64,000 nucleotides of DNA from Phlebotomus papatasi. Taxonomy: Eukaryota > Arthropoda > Insecta > Diptera > Psychodidae. The DNA is taken from positions 61,080,712 through 61,144,711 of the forward strand of contig NC_077224.1 in NCBI RefSeq assembly GCF_024763615.1, read 5' to 3'. Position 1 is the first letter of the stretch. Each line of letters starts with the position of its first letter. Made by a program: the position numbers and the translations under genes. The notes under the pieces were generated by a model. The model worked only from the letters and a program-made list of their open reading frames with translations, made no database searches and was not told the origin of the DNA. Positions 48,854 through 58,531 of the stretch are shown piece by piece.

Positions 48854-49319
48854 ATGGCTGCTCCTCCTGCTGAAGAGAACATCGACCAGACAGAGGTAAC
48901 ACTTTGATGGGGAATAAGCAAAATTCCTAATAACCAAATAATAAATCTTCCAGTTTGATGAAGATGAATTCTTGGGTGAAGTACCTCCAGAAACTGCCCA
49001 GTCCGGACGTAAGAGACTCTTCAGTAAGGAGCTGAGGTGTATGATGTACGGTTTTGGGGATGATCAGAATCCCTATACCGAGAGTGTCGATATGCTGGAG
49101 GACCTTGTGATAGAATTCATCACAGAGACAACGCACAGAGCTATGGAAATCGGACGAACAGGTCGTGTCCAGGTTGAGGATATTGTCTTCCTTGTGCGCA
49201 AAGACCCACGGAAATATGCTCGAGTGAAAGACCTCCTGACCATGAACGAAGAACTCAAGAGAGCCCGGAAAGCCTTCGATGAGATCAAATATGTAGGGAC
49301 GGAAGGCAAACCCAAGTAG
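48854..49319 (+). CDS. Taf13: Transcription initiation factor TFIID subunit 13
   Basis: TAF13 is a histone-fold subunit that pairs with TAF11 inside TFIID in the nucleus. Two exons, 48854-48895 (MAAPPAEENIDQTE) and 48954-49319, are separated by a 58-bp intron (GTAACA...TTCCAG). The product is 135 aa, slightly longer than the roughly 125-aa vertebrate protein because of the N-terminal tail. The histone fold is clear: RLFSKELRCMMYGFGDDQNP, YTESVDMLEDLVIEFITETT, then HRAMEIGRTGRVQVEDIVFL and VRKDPRKYARVKDLLTMNEE. AATAAA follows at 49322-49327. The stop codon is only 21 bp from the stop of the convergent zinc-finger gene. Confidence 0.96.
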
Positions 49320-49321
49320 CC

Positions 49322-49334
49322 AATAAATTTTATT
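49322..49334. terminator. Overlapping convergent polyadenylation signals
   Basis: Plus-strand AATAAA at 49322-49327 serves TAF13. Minus-strand AATAAA (complement of 49329-49334) lies 7 bp past the zinc-finger stop. With cleavage usually 10-30 nt downstream, each mRNA end should reach into the other gene's coding region. Confidence 0.75.
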
Positions 49335-49340
49335 CTATTT

Positions 49341-50633
49341 TTAAATGCTTGTTTTCGGTTTTATTGGGACGTACTTGGTTTCTTGGTTTGGTTTAGCTAC
49401 CTTCTGGAGCTTTTTCTTCGGCGTTTTGGATCCCTCAATGGGGCTCAGTGGATCCTCGGGCAGCTCTAGCTGAACGGGTTTTTCCGTATGAAGCCGATTT
49501 ACGTGATCACAGAGATTGTCCTTTCGGTGACTACTGAAGGAGCAATGGGGACATTGATAGAGCTTCTTGGGCAGATGCAGGAAGGCGTGCCTCTTGAGAT
49601 TCTTGTTGTGCCTGAACCGAAATCCACAAACCTCGCACACAAAAGGCTTCTCATTGCTGTGAGTGGTTAGATGGAGGCGAAGATTGTCTTTCCGGCGAGA
49701 TGAATGACTACATCCAGCCACTGAACACTTCCACAGAACTCCAGTGTGGCTGCTCTTGTGCACTTTGAGTGTCTTCAGGCGACCCGTACTGAAGCCACAG
49801 ACATCGCAGAGTAATTTCTTTTCTTTCGTGTGCACCAGGAAATGACTGGTGAGGCCCTGCTTCCACTTAAATCCCTTCCCACAGATATCGCAAACAAATG
49901 GAGTGTTGCTGGAATGTTTGGGCCGATGGTAAGCCAAAGCAGTGCGTGTGGAGAATCTCGAAGGACACTCAATACAGAAGAAGGGCTTTGGGTCATCGTG
50001 TCTGGGCAGATGGTTGGTCCTCAGATCACTGAGGGAATCACATTGAGCATCACAGAGGCTGCACTTGCTCGTGGCAGAGTCACAGGTATGCAGATGAGCC
50101 ACCATATCTGGAGCCTTGTAGCATTTAAACTTGCATCCATTGCAGGAATGCATCCTAGACTGAGCTCCTTTGGATCTATTGAACATCCTCTCCTCCGTAT
50201 CTTCATGGATTTCTTCAAGTATAGGCTTTGTCTCCGACATATCCGGTTCTTCTTTAATGACTTTCTTAGACTCTTCAGGTTCATCTTCACAGAGAAGATC
50301 GTACAGCTCATGCACCTGCAGGATCTTCGAAAGACCCTTCAGGTGAGCCCTATGTTCAGCCGATACCACAATATCATTAGCATAGAGGTAGTCTAGCATG
50401 TCACAGAGGCAATCTTGGCAGGAAAAGTTCATAATCTCAATTGTCAGGGGATTTTTGGTGGAGAAATGAGCCTCCTCTGTAAAGTATTTGTTCCCAATGA
50501 AGTTACTCTGATCTGCCAAGACACAGAAGTGGGCACACAGCTGGAACTCCGAATTTAGCTTCACAATAACATCACAGAATCGTCCAGATTTGCGTTGCTT
50601 GTTCAGGAGACAGGATACCCGATTTTCAGGCAT
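49341..50633 (-). CDS. BTB/C2H2 zinc-finger protein
   Basis: Probably a nuclear DNA-binding transcription factor. A single uninterrupted frame starts at ATG 50633 (MPENRVSCLLNKQRKSGRFC) and codes 430 aa. The frame stays open upstream to 50723, but the start before the BTB domain is the better match to family N-termini. The BTB/POZ domain covers residues 1 to about 115 (FCDVIVKLNSEFQLCAHFCV, YLYANDIVV). An acidic linker with a possible sumoylation-like site (VIKEEPD) follows. There are about eight fingers, the first two atypical, with good copies such as FVCDICGKGFKWKQGLTSHF, LLCDVCGFSTGRLKTLKVHK and FVCEVCGFRFRHNKNLKRHA. A basic tail (TPKKKLQKVAK) may be a nuclear localisation signal. The orthologue was not identified. 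Confidence 0.92.
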   Translation of the reverse strand: MPENRVSCLLNKQRKSGRFCDVIVKLNSEFQLCAHFCVLADQSNFIGNKYFTEEAHFSTKNPLTIEIMNFSCQDCLCDMLDYLYANDIVVSAEHRAHLKGLSKILQVHELYDLLCEDEPEESKKVIKEEPDMSETKPILEEIHEDTEERMFNRSKGAQSRMHSCNGCKFKCYKAPDMVAHLHTCDSATSKCSLCDAQCDSLSDLRTNHLPRHDDPKPFFCIECPSRFSTRTALAYHRPKHSSNTPFVCDICGKGFKWKQGLTSHFLVHTKEKKLLCDVCGFSTGRLKTLKVHKSSHTGVLWKCSVAGCSHSSRRKDNLRLHLTTHSNEKPFVCEVCGFRFRHNKNLKRHAFLHLPKKLYQCPHCSFSSHRKDNLCDHVNRLHTEKPVQLELPEDPLSPIEGSKTPKKKLQKVAKPNQETKYVPIKPKTSI

Positions 50634-50723
50634 TTTCCTTGACTCAGGTAAAAACCAATTTTTGTTTACACGAAATGCGAATGAAAACAAGAAGAGTGTG
50701 AAGCGTGAACAGAAATATTGCAC

Positions 50724-51053
50724 TAGTATTGGTGGCAGCTGGAATTTGAATTAAACGCCTGGATAGAATTCTTAGAGAATTCATACCCAGAGTGCCTATC
50801 TTCATTAGAGTTGGAATAAAAAAAAATGCTTCTATTCAGAATTGAACTGGGTATCTTTCCTCAAGACCAGAACTTGATCAATGATATACAGGAGCATCCA
50901 ATCTGAAAGATTTTGCCTCTGCCTTTCAGCTAGTTGCTTTGTGGTATCAATTCACTATCGTTGCGAGATTAGGAAAGTTTAATACTGTATTTTGGTGAAA
51001 AAAGACAATTAAACATAATTGGATGAAGGACCGGCGTGATACGTATAGATAGG
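50724..51053. other. 5' flank of the zinc-finger gene
   Basis: No gene was recognised. It probably contains the promoter of the zinc-finger gene up to the LINE remnant. Confidence 0.35.
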
Positions 51054-52500
51054 TCAGTCTCGATGATGGTAAGTGGATTTGAAATAACTTCATAAAAAAC
51101 ACTTCTTCCAAATTGGACATCACTTGTCCTGATTTAAGATCAGTCTGTCCTGCCACTCAACTTTATCTTGAAGTTATAGAATTTCGTGATCGGGAACGAC
51201 TTTTGAAGGACATAATTAAGTTAATAATCCTATTAATCCGTTCGATTATAGACCCATTAGTTTGTTGCCCGTACTTTCGAAGGTTTTCAAGGCTCTAGTC
51301 CTGGAGTATTTGATAGTATTTGATAGTATATCTCATGACCTTTGCCACAAACTTTTCACACTTTTTAAATTGTCCTCATCGGCCGTATCTTTGGTGCAGT
51401 CCTACATCATTGGGAGAACTCAGAGGGTCCGTATTGGCAACATCATATTTGACCCTGCCTACCTACATTCTGATACTGCTCAAGGCTCACTCCTAGGCCC
51501 ACTGCTATTTTCTCTTTTTATAAATGACTTACCATCTGCCCTGTTGAATGACTATTATCATCTTTACGCGGATGATCTGCAAGTCCACATTGATGACCCT
51601 TGTGAACCAAATCTTACTTTAACTCATGAACATAATTCTCTTCCAAATTGAGGCATGGACTCTCGCAAACGGGCTCTGTTTAAATCCCAAGAAGTCTCAG
51701 GCCTTAATTATTTCAAAAAGACCTCTTGTCACTGACTTTATTCCACTCACTTTTCATGGACATATCATTCCAATTGTTGAGCGTGCTCGCAATTTGGGGT
51801 TAATTTTCAACTCTTCCCTCTCTTGGTGTCACCATATCTCTCACATAACGAAAGAGCCTACTGCACACTAAGAACTCTGCGGCGCTTTCGTGAGGTGACT
51901 TCTCAGGTAACCCCATAGAATACTCATCTTATGCTCGTAAGAGCACTACTACTGCTCATAATATGGAGCAGAACCTTCGTTATGTCAACTGTGAAAAAAT
52001 CAGGAGAATTTCTCTGACCTTCCATAACTGTGTTTGGTAGGTTTGTGCTCTAGTGTTTGTAATCACATTTCACGATATCGAAACATTCTAGTTGGGTGTG
52101 ATCTGCCTTTCCTCCTACATTTGAGAGTTCTTTACTTCCTGTTCTGTCTGATTACTTCTCGGAGACCGGGATACTTACTTTAGCCTCGCTCCTGGCTTTG
52201 TAGGCATCGGCCAGGCAGTAGGGACTCTTGGTTCCGAGAGCTCACTCGAGTCAGCTTTCGTGTACTCTTTTTGTCAGGTGGCTTGTAATCTACAACTCCT
52301 TTCCACTGAGGACATCGCAGGCCGGCATTTCTGATGCCTTTCAGTCTTTGTTTCTCTTTTTTTGTCTTCTCTATTTAAATTTTCTGACTTATAATCTTGT
52401 TTTTATTTTTTTATTTTTCTATTTTTCTATCTAATCAGACCTTGTAAGACAGACGGACCCTAATTATGTTTGACTTTAAACAAATAAATAAATTTAAAAT
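51054..52500 (+). mobile_element. Decayed non-LTR (LINE) reverse-transcriptase remnant
   Basis: Broken frames give FDYRPISLLPVLSKVFKALV (51228-51287, RT motif), directly followed by FDSISHDLCHKL, then AQGSLLGPLLFSLFINDLPS and LYADDLQVHID, where YADD is the catalytic motif (near 51563-51577). In another frame comes WTLANGLCLNPKKSQALIIS and LGLIFNSSLSWCHHI. A deletion removes the segment between the first two motifs, and a frameshift occurs near 51645. The tail is aaataaataaattt at 52484-52497. Jockey-like by motif style. It is inactive. Confidence 0.85.
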
Positions 52501-52659
52501 TCAAATTAAAATAATAAGGGCACAAATAGACAGAGGCTTATCTTTGAGAATATTTAGCCTGTAAAAAACTCGGTACTAAAGATTTATCCCAAAATGTCGT
52601 ACAGAAGCAGGATCATCGATTAGAGGTCTTTTTCATACTTTACTACCAAATTCTACAAG

Positions 52660-52912
52660 CTCAATTTGTCAAGTGGTAAAGCACTCGTTCTATGATGCAA
52701 GTGTCCCGGTTTCGAATCCCCTTTAGGTCACCAGGGATTTTTCTGGCGTTAAAGGTATTCGGATTGCATCCAGTGAGCTTCACTGCACTTGCTTCTACGG
52801 GCATGGGACTCATCCCGTACAAGAAAAAATAATAATGCATGTCTGGAAATCCCCTTGTGGGAAGGCATTGTTCCTTCACGGAATGTTGTGCCAGCATTAT
52901 TATTATTATTAT
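52660..52912 (+). mobile_element. tRNA-derived SINE, copy 2
   Basis: tRNA-like head with GTCAAGTGGTAAAGCACTCG and GGTTTCGAATCCCC. The body is shared with 17577-17828 (tttaggtcaccagggattttt, gcgttaaaggtatt, aatccccttgtgggaaggc). It ends in a (TTA)n tail, 52898-52911, with only the start of that tail seen in copy 1. Confidence 0.87.
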
Positions 52913-53498
52913 TGAATATTATTTTTGCGAATCAGCCCGATTCGGGCTCTAAGTAAGACTGGCTGGATGACAGGTGTTTATTGAACTTATCGGGGAAGCG
53001 TCTTATTCGTCTTATCGAAATAAAGCTTTTTTAAAGGCTCCTTGAGACCAAATGTTCTGTTTGGTTCGCTGCATACGTAATAAAAATTCAATAAATCTTT
53101 AAAATAATTGTGGAGCTCAGAGGCAAAATGACACATATCCTATGCTTTAACCATAGGATATGTGTCATTTTGCCTCTGAGCTCCACAATTATAACTACGG
53201 CAACCAGTAATGCCGCCATGTGAACTTCGCAGCCCTTGCAGCCATGTTTTTTTATCGTCATCATAGACGAATTTAACTTTTTGCCAGTTAGTTTCTTTTG
53301 ACTATTGTTACCTTTGCTACATCTTGCTACCACAGTAAAATAACCTTTTAATATAATGCATATCTGTTGAGATATCGGCTCGTTTGGGCGCGGATTTCGC
53401 AGCAAAATTAAAAACACTTTGCTGAGCTTCACAACTTAGCAAGCTGAACTTCGTACCAATTTGACAAGTACCAAATTTTATAAATTTGACCGTTAATA
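52913..53498. other. Intergenic DNA between the SINE and the composite element
   Basis: No gene was recognised. It contains the perfect hairpin at 53104-53192. Confidence 0.4.
53104..53192. repeat. Perfect 41-bp-arm hairpin
   Basis: The 41 bp at 53104-53144 are exactly the reverse complement of 53152-53192, around a 7-base loop (ctttaac). The arms contain gtggagctcagaggcaaaa. There are no mismatches, unlike a typical miRNA precursor. Possibilities are a small foldback, a recent local inverted duplication, or an hpRNA-like source. Confidence 0.9.
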
Positions 53499-53893
53499 CA
53501 CTGAGAAAAAATATGGGATATGAAGAGGGAATTACTTAGTTTTCAACAGAAATAAAGGTAATTTTCGATGAAAACGCATCTCCAGAGCCTCAGTGAATCC
53601 TCTATTGCCTCACAGGAACTTAATAGGACTTGTGCTGTAATAAAATTATAGAATTTTATTGATTTTTTGTGGTTCAGTACAAATTAGCCAGCTGTCAAAT
53701 TGGTACGTACTTCAGCTTTTTGGTACCAAGTTTATTTACGGATTTTCAAGTGAATGTGGCCAGGATTCCTCTTCCCCGGTATCTCAGGGGGTAGTTTAGC
53801 GTCTTCCTGGCCACCTCAGTGATATTCTCCAGTGAACATTCTGTGTCATTTTGTTAGTGTTTAATTAATTAATTAATTCTCTTCTCTTTCCAG

Positions 53894-54141
53894 ATGACTG
53901 ACGGCGCTGGAGCCTTGGAGCATGGCAGGATGAGCCAAGCTGTGCAGCAGTGCAGCAGACATCCCGGGACTTCCTTTAGCATTAGAGGTATTCATTTTTC
54001 TGTATCATTTTGTTTGTGTTTAATTAATTGATTTTTTTCTTCTCTTTCCAGATGACTGACTGCGCTGGAGCCTTGGAGCTGGACAGGATGAGCCAAGCTG
54101 TGGAGCAGACATCCCGGGACTTCCTTCAGCATTGGAGATAT
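53894..54141 (+). repeat. Duplicated exon-like units
   Basis: Two copies (53894-53988 and 54052-54141) each follow a polypyrimidine tract and CAG, and begin ATGACTGAC. They encode GALELDRMSQAVEQTSRDFL or a mutated version. They are separated by a shared intron-like segment (ttctgtatcattttgtttgtg). Both inverted counterparts at 55058-55144 and 55212-55282 also carry the segment. The first plus-strand copy has extra bases that shift its frame. Confidence 0.65.
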
Positions 54142-54485
54142 TCATTTTTCTGTATCATTTTGTTTGTGTTTAATTAATTGATTTTTTTTCTTCTCTTTTC
54201 GGATGACAACAGAATGGACGAAAAACTTCTAAAATTCTCTGCACATGTTGCATTTACTTTATTTGCTGATAAAATGTTTTGTTTTGTATTTAATTAATAA
54301 TAATTATACGAGATATAAAATAACTGCCTGGAAAAAAATGATATTTAAAATTGGACTTCTTTCTGGCGCACCGCCTCAAGTGGCGAACACAAATAAATAA
54401 CTGCTAGAAAAGTGCTCTAGTTTTCCAACTCACGGCTGCCATACTTTTTCAACAAACGTCGCCATCATCGTCACGTGTTGCCACA

Positions 54486-55021
54486 ATGTGTAAGTAATTT
54501 AATAATTGAGACGCTCAGCAAAGCAAAAGTGGGTTATTTCAATGGGGAAATAAATGCAAAGGAGACCACTTTTGGTCTGAACGTCTCAATTAATGACATA
54601 GATATGTTGTTTTATGTTTTTTTTTTTTATCTTTTCAGATCCGTACGCACAAGGAGGGATTCCATGGGGACCTTACCCCATTAGTTATACCCACATGCAC
54701 CCCCAGGGTGCATTCATGGTTCCACTGCCACCACCGCCGATTTCTTTCGGGCCGGGGGTCATTTACTGCCAGCATGACGCAAATTCAGGTGGGGGCCAGG
54801 AAGCTGGAAAAGGCGCGGTTGCAGGAGCAGCTGACCCAAAACCTGCTGCAGGTGGCCCCAAAGCACATTCAAGTGCCCAAGAACCTGCTCCAGAAGCGTC
54901 TGGTGGAGGGGCACATGCAAACAGCGGTCCGGAAGCGGCTGAAGGAGGGGCACAAGCAAACAGCGGTCCGGAAGCGGCTGAAGGAGGGGCACAAGCAAAC
55001 AGCGGTCCGGAAGCGGCTTAA
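54486..55021 (+). CDS. Putative Gly/Ala-rich protein in the composite element
   Basis: I do not recognise this protein. Exon 1 coding is only ATGT (54486-54489) followed by GTAAGT. The 149-bp intron ends TTTTCAG at 54638 and exon 2 runs 54639-55021, giving 128 aa beginning MYPYAQGGIPWGPYPISYTH. A Pro-rich stretch (PLPPPPISFGPG) and a Gly/Ala-rich tail follow, with three tandem 39-bp repeats (variants of EAAEGGAQANSGP). The alternative frame from about 54790 also stays open and reads as a helical, basic peptide (KLEKARLQEQLTQNLLQVAP, then QTAVRKRLKEGHK repeats), so a frameshift or a different true frame is possible. The splice signals and clean stop support expression, but composition-driven openness is a real alternative. 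Confidence 0.45.
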
Positions 55022-55211
55022 TTAAACACAAACAAAATGATATAGAAAAATGAATATCTCTAATGCTGAAGGAAGTCCCGGGATGTCTGCTCCACAGCTT
55101 GGCTCATCCTGTCCAGCTCCAAGGCTCCAGCGCAGTCAGTCATCTGGAAAGAGAAGAAAAAAAAATCAATTAATTAAACACAAACAAAATGATACAGAAA
55201 AATGAATACTT

Positions 55212-55409
55212 CTAATGCTGAAGGAAGTCCCGGGATGTCTGCTCCACAGCTTGGCTCATCCTGTCCAGCTCCAAGGCTCCGATTCTGGCCATGATTTTTT
55301 TGATATTCCTTTCCCCTGCTGGTAATTTATTTTTTCTTAAAAGTTTCTCCGGGGAAAACACTAGCTGCCCATTGAGATGCTGAGGGAGAGGAATCCTGGC
55401 CATAATCAC
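55212..55409 (-). CDS. Putative 65-aa coding segment in the composite element
   Basis: The minus strand reads MIMARIPLPQHLNGQLVFSP, continues through LLRKNKLPAGERNIKKIMAR and joins without a splice site to GALELDRMSQAVEQTSRDFL. This is the only one of the four copies of the latter segment with a continuous upstream coding sequence. A degraded version of MARIPLPQ... also recurs at the element's outer inverted repeats (VARIPHPQ). Family unknown. It may be a fragment of a transposon-encoded or captured host protein. Confidence 0.4.
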   Translation of the reverse strand: MIMARIPLPQHLNGQLVFSPEKLLRKNKLPAGERNIKKIMARIGALELDRMSQAVEQTSRDFLQH

Positions 55410-55670
55410 TCAGAAGGCCTTGGGAAGCTTCCGCTTCTGCCCATGGTTTTAACCCTGGGTGTTGGTCCACTGAAGCACAATTGTTCACTGGGGGATATCA
55501 CTGGGGTGGTCAGAAAGACACTAAACCACCCCCTGAGACACTTGGGGATGAGGAATCCTGGCCACATTCACTTGAAAATCCGTAAATAAACTTGGTACCA
55601 AAAAGCTGAAGTACGTACCAATTTGACAGCTGGCTACTTTTTTTCTCAGTGTACCTTCCGAAATTTGGTA

Positions 55671-57469
55671 GGGTAGAGTCAGTACTTTTTCGCCAGTAAG
55701 CCCTTTTTCGCCACCTAAATTAAAATCGCATTTTAAGAAAATTATGAGTTCGTGGAACTACGAAATGAATGTTATTTCGTGACCTCTATCCAAATGAATC
55801 AGAAAACCATATGAGATGCTCCACCGACTAGATTATTTGCAAGTTAATTAAAGAAATTGTCGACAAGGTGAACAGTCACCAAAAAAATATGGAGTTCTTA
55901 ATAACCCCATTGCAAAAGAAAGCGGAATAGGAATAACAAGCGAAAAAATCCTCGGAATTTTCCACTATTTGCCTTAAAAAATTCCATAGGAATTTTCCAT
56001 AATAGGTTCCAAGGAAAATTTAATGGATTTATGCTGGATTTTTCAGATAGAATACATCCATGGAAATGCTCGTGGAATTTATGTGGATTTTTCCACCAAA
56101 ATAAAATGGAGAAAAAATGAAGCTGTCACATGCACCTCGTGATTTTACTTCCGAATATTAAAGAAATAGCAAAGATTACGAGGATTATAATATGTTTTAC
56201 TAAATCAGCAATAACGAATTAACAGTTTAAGCAATAAAAAAATATTTTGTAAAAAAAACTATTTTTTTCGAAAATATTTATTAATTAACATAAAAACAGT
56301 ATTATTTTAGGTTGGCGACCTATTTAATGTAATCACTTCATTATTATCTACACGAAACGCAGTGTCGCATAATTAATTATATTATAATTGCCACATGAAT
56401 CACTAGAAATGTTTGCGGAAGGTTTGGAAACAATTTCTAAAAGTTGTCGCAACACCATTTTATTTGTTTGACATTTCAGAAAACTAGTGGAAAAATCCAT
56501 ATAAAACACTATGGAAAGATAGTGGAAATTTCCATATGTTTTTTCCAGCTTATCCCGCGGACGTTTCACGTGCGAGTTTCCATATAAATCTTCCGCGGAA
56601 TACCGCGGAATTTAACGCTGGAATTCCAGCATGTCGTACTAGTAAATTCCATGGAGCACTATGATTTCCATGGAATTTCCGGCTTTAAATTCCATAGGAA
56701 AACTTAGTGGAATTTTAGCGTCAAAATTCAGCGAATTTAGCCATTTGGACGCAAGTTTTCCATTGGAATTTTTGCGGAATTTTGCTATGGGGAAACTTGT
56801 CAACGCTCAGACAAATTGTCTTGCATTATTTTATGTTTTTTCAGTACAGTATTCAATATTTTTTCACTGAAAGTCAATCCGTTATTAACTAAGCTTTGTT
56901 CTAATATCATTTTTAATAATGTTTTCCAAAAAAAAATAAAGAAATACGGATGTGGTGAAATAGGGTTTACTTTTTTCGGTTGTGTAAGTACTTTTCGCCA
57001 CTCATTTTTTCAAGCATTTTACAAGTGGCGCTCCTCGCGGAATTAAGTTGAAACAGACCTAATTTTCAATTGATTCTTGTCGCAAATAAAAAATGAGCAG
57101 AAAATCATTCGAAATACTCTAATAATTGTCTAATATCGGTGTTAAATAAGAAAAGTACTGTGCCGTGTATTTTTGGGGGTTTTCGAAAGCTGCTGTTTCT
57201 TAAAAATCAATTGAAAACAAGTGGCGAAAAAGTGCTTACACAGTGACGAAAAAGTGTTTACAAGGTGGCGAAAAGTACTGAAACATGCATTGTTGCAGGA
57301 AATGTACTTTTTCAACCAGATACTCAAAAGTTTCCGGAAAGTCTCCTGATTCAATAGATAGACAATGCTTCACAGCACTTGTATACAAAATTTCATTTTA
57401 TTTCGACAAAAAATGTAAGAATTATAAGGGTGTCAAACCTTAATGTGGCGAAAAGTACTTACTCTACCC
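55671..57469. mobile_element. 1.8 kb TA-flanked element (GGGTAGAGT ends)
   Basis: TA at 55669-55670 and 57470-57471. Ends GGGTAGAGTCAGTACTTTTTCGCC and GGCGAAAAGTACTTACTCTACCC are inverted. The phrase gtggcgaaaaagtgc recurs internally near 57220-57270. A nested palindromic region rich in 'tggaattttccatagg' variants spans about 55960-56790. No transposase was recognised. Confidence 0.8.
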
Positions 57470-57471
57470 TA

Positions 57472-57846
57472 CTGTCGGTGAAAGGAAACTCCGAATCCTC
57501 CGAATTCTAACTTTTCCTTTTAGCTATAAAGACGCGCTCTCGCGGTAAATAATCAGAAACAAAATTTGAAATCATCTTTTTATTCCCTCGCCCTCCGTTG
57601 ACCAATAAAAAGTATAAAAAATGTTGAACAATGTTGAGAAGAAATATTCCTAAAATTTGTACTCCAGTAAATTGCAAACTTTGGGATTTGTCTAGCCTCC
57701 GTTCTGTTATGTTTGTATTTGTAATCAACCCGTCGCGACTTCTTATTCGTCTTATTCGCGCACGCGAGATTTTCGGAATTGAGCTGTCAAAATCACATGT
57801 TTTTTTTCGCCGCCGGTTTCGGAAAGTGGAAAATTCAGTGAAAAAA
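57472..57846. other. 5' flank of mRpS18B
   Basis: Probable promoter and 5' UTR. The reading frame is open upstream to an ATG at 57631, but that extension lacks mitochondrial or ribosomal features. Confidence 0.4.
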
Positions 57847-58452
57847 ATGTCGAGGTTATTTTCACAATTAAACGCAATAAAACGTGGTATTTTTGCACCT
57901 CAAGTGTTTTCTTGGTATCCGTTAAATCCAGGAAGAGCATTTTCGACAACCCATGTGAGATTGTGTGAAGAGAGTGAGCAGAAAAGTCCCGTGAAAGCTG
58001 CAAATACAAGAGTTCGTGGAACAATAGACCGGACAAAGGTGATACCCGTGGAGACGAGTATAAGATACCTGAGGAGCGCAGCTTACAGGGAGACGTACGG
58101 TGATCAGCCCGTATGGGTGCCTTACCGTAGGAATCACAAGGGAATGTACCCACCACGAAAAACCCGTAAGACTTGCATTAGAGGTGGTTTTCTATCAACT
58201 GGGAATCCCTGTCCCATCTGCCGGGACGAGTATTTGGTCCTGGATCACAATAATTTGGAACTACTTAAGCAATTTGTCTCGCCATATTCGGGAGAAGTGC
58301 TGAGTTACACTCAAACTGGTCTCTGTCAGATGAGATACAAGGAATTGCTCGTGGCCATTGAGAGAGCTATTGACCGTGGATACCTGACCTACGACGTCCC
58401 ATTCAGATACTACAACTACTCTGAATACTACAAACCAGAAAAATCTGCATAG
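57847..58452 (+). CDS. mRpS18B: Mitochondrial small-subunit ribosomal protein mS40 (S18B)
   Basis: Part of the small subunit of the mitochondrial ribosome. The 201-aa intronless frame starts at ATG 57847 after an A-rich context. The N-terminus MSRLFSQLNAIKRGIFAPQV is basic and hydrophobic, as for a mitochondrial targeting sequence. The conserved family core is present: RYLRSAAYRETYGDQPVWVP, YRRNHKGMYPPRKTRKTCIR, GNPCPICRD, and LLKQFVSPYSGEV, then the basic S18-type C-terminal part. AATAAA at 58460-58465 overlaps the short spacer before PYROXD1, which starts 79 bp downstream on the same strand. Confidence 0.95.
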   Translation: MSRLFSQLNAIKRGIFAPQVFSWYPLNPGRAFSTTHVRLCEESEQKSPVKAANTRVRGTIDRTKVIPVETSIRYLRSAAYRETYGDQPVWVPYRRNHKGMYPPRKTRKTCIRGGFLSTGNPCPICRDEYLVLDHNNLELLKQFVSPYSGEVLSYTQTGLCQMRYKELLVAIERAIDRGYLTYDVPFRYYNYSEYYKPEKSA

Positions 58453-58531
58453 AGAGACTAATAAATTTTCTAGTTAAAACTAAAAATTCGTAGATTTTAT
58501 TTCATCTGAGAAGAGTAGTTTGTCCAGGAGA

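Larger units (their letters stand above)
53499..55651. mobile_element. TA-flanked composite element with nested inverted repeats
   Basis: TA at 53497-53498 and 55652-55653, with outer ends CACTGAGAAAAAA and TTTTTTTCTCAGTG. Inside, about 100 bp (53691-53790: agccagctgtcaaattggta ... gtggccaggattcct) is repeated inverted at 55545-55637. Further in, exon-like units at 53894-53988 and 54052-54141 match inverted units at 55058-55144 and 55212-55282. The centre holds a putative two-exon gene (54486-55021). No transposase was recognised. Confidence 0.75.

Noticed and set aside
57631..57846. N-terminal extension of mRpS18B from ATG 57631
   Set aside because: The extension lacks family similarity, and the ATG at 57847 gives the expected length and targeting-like N-terminus.
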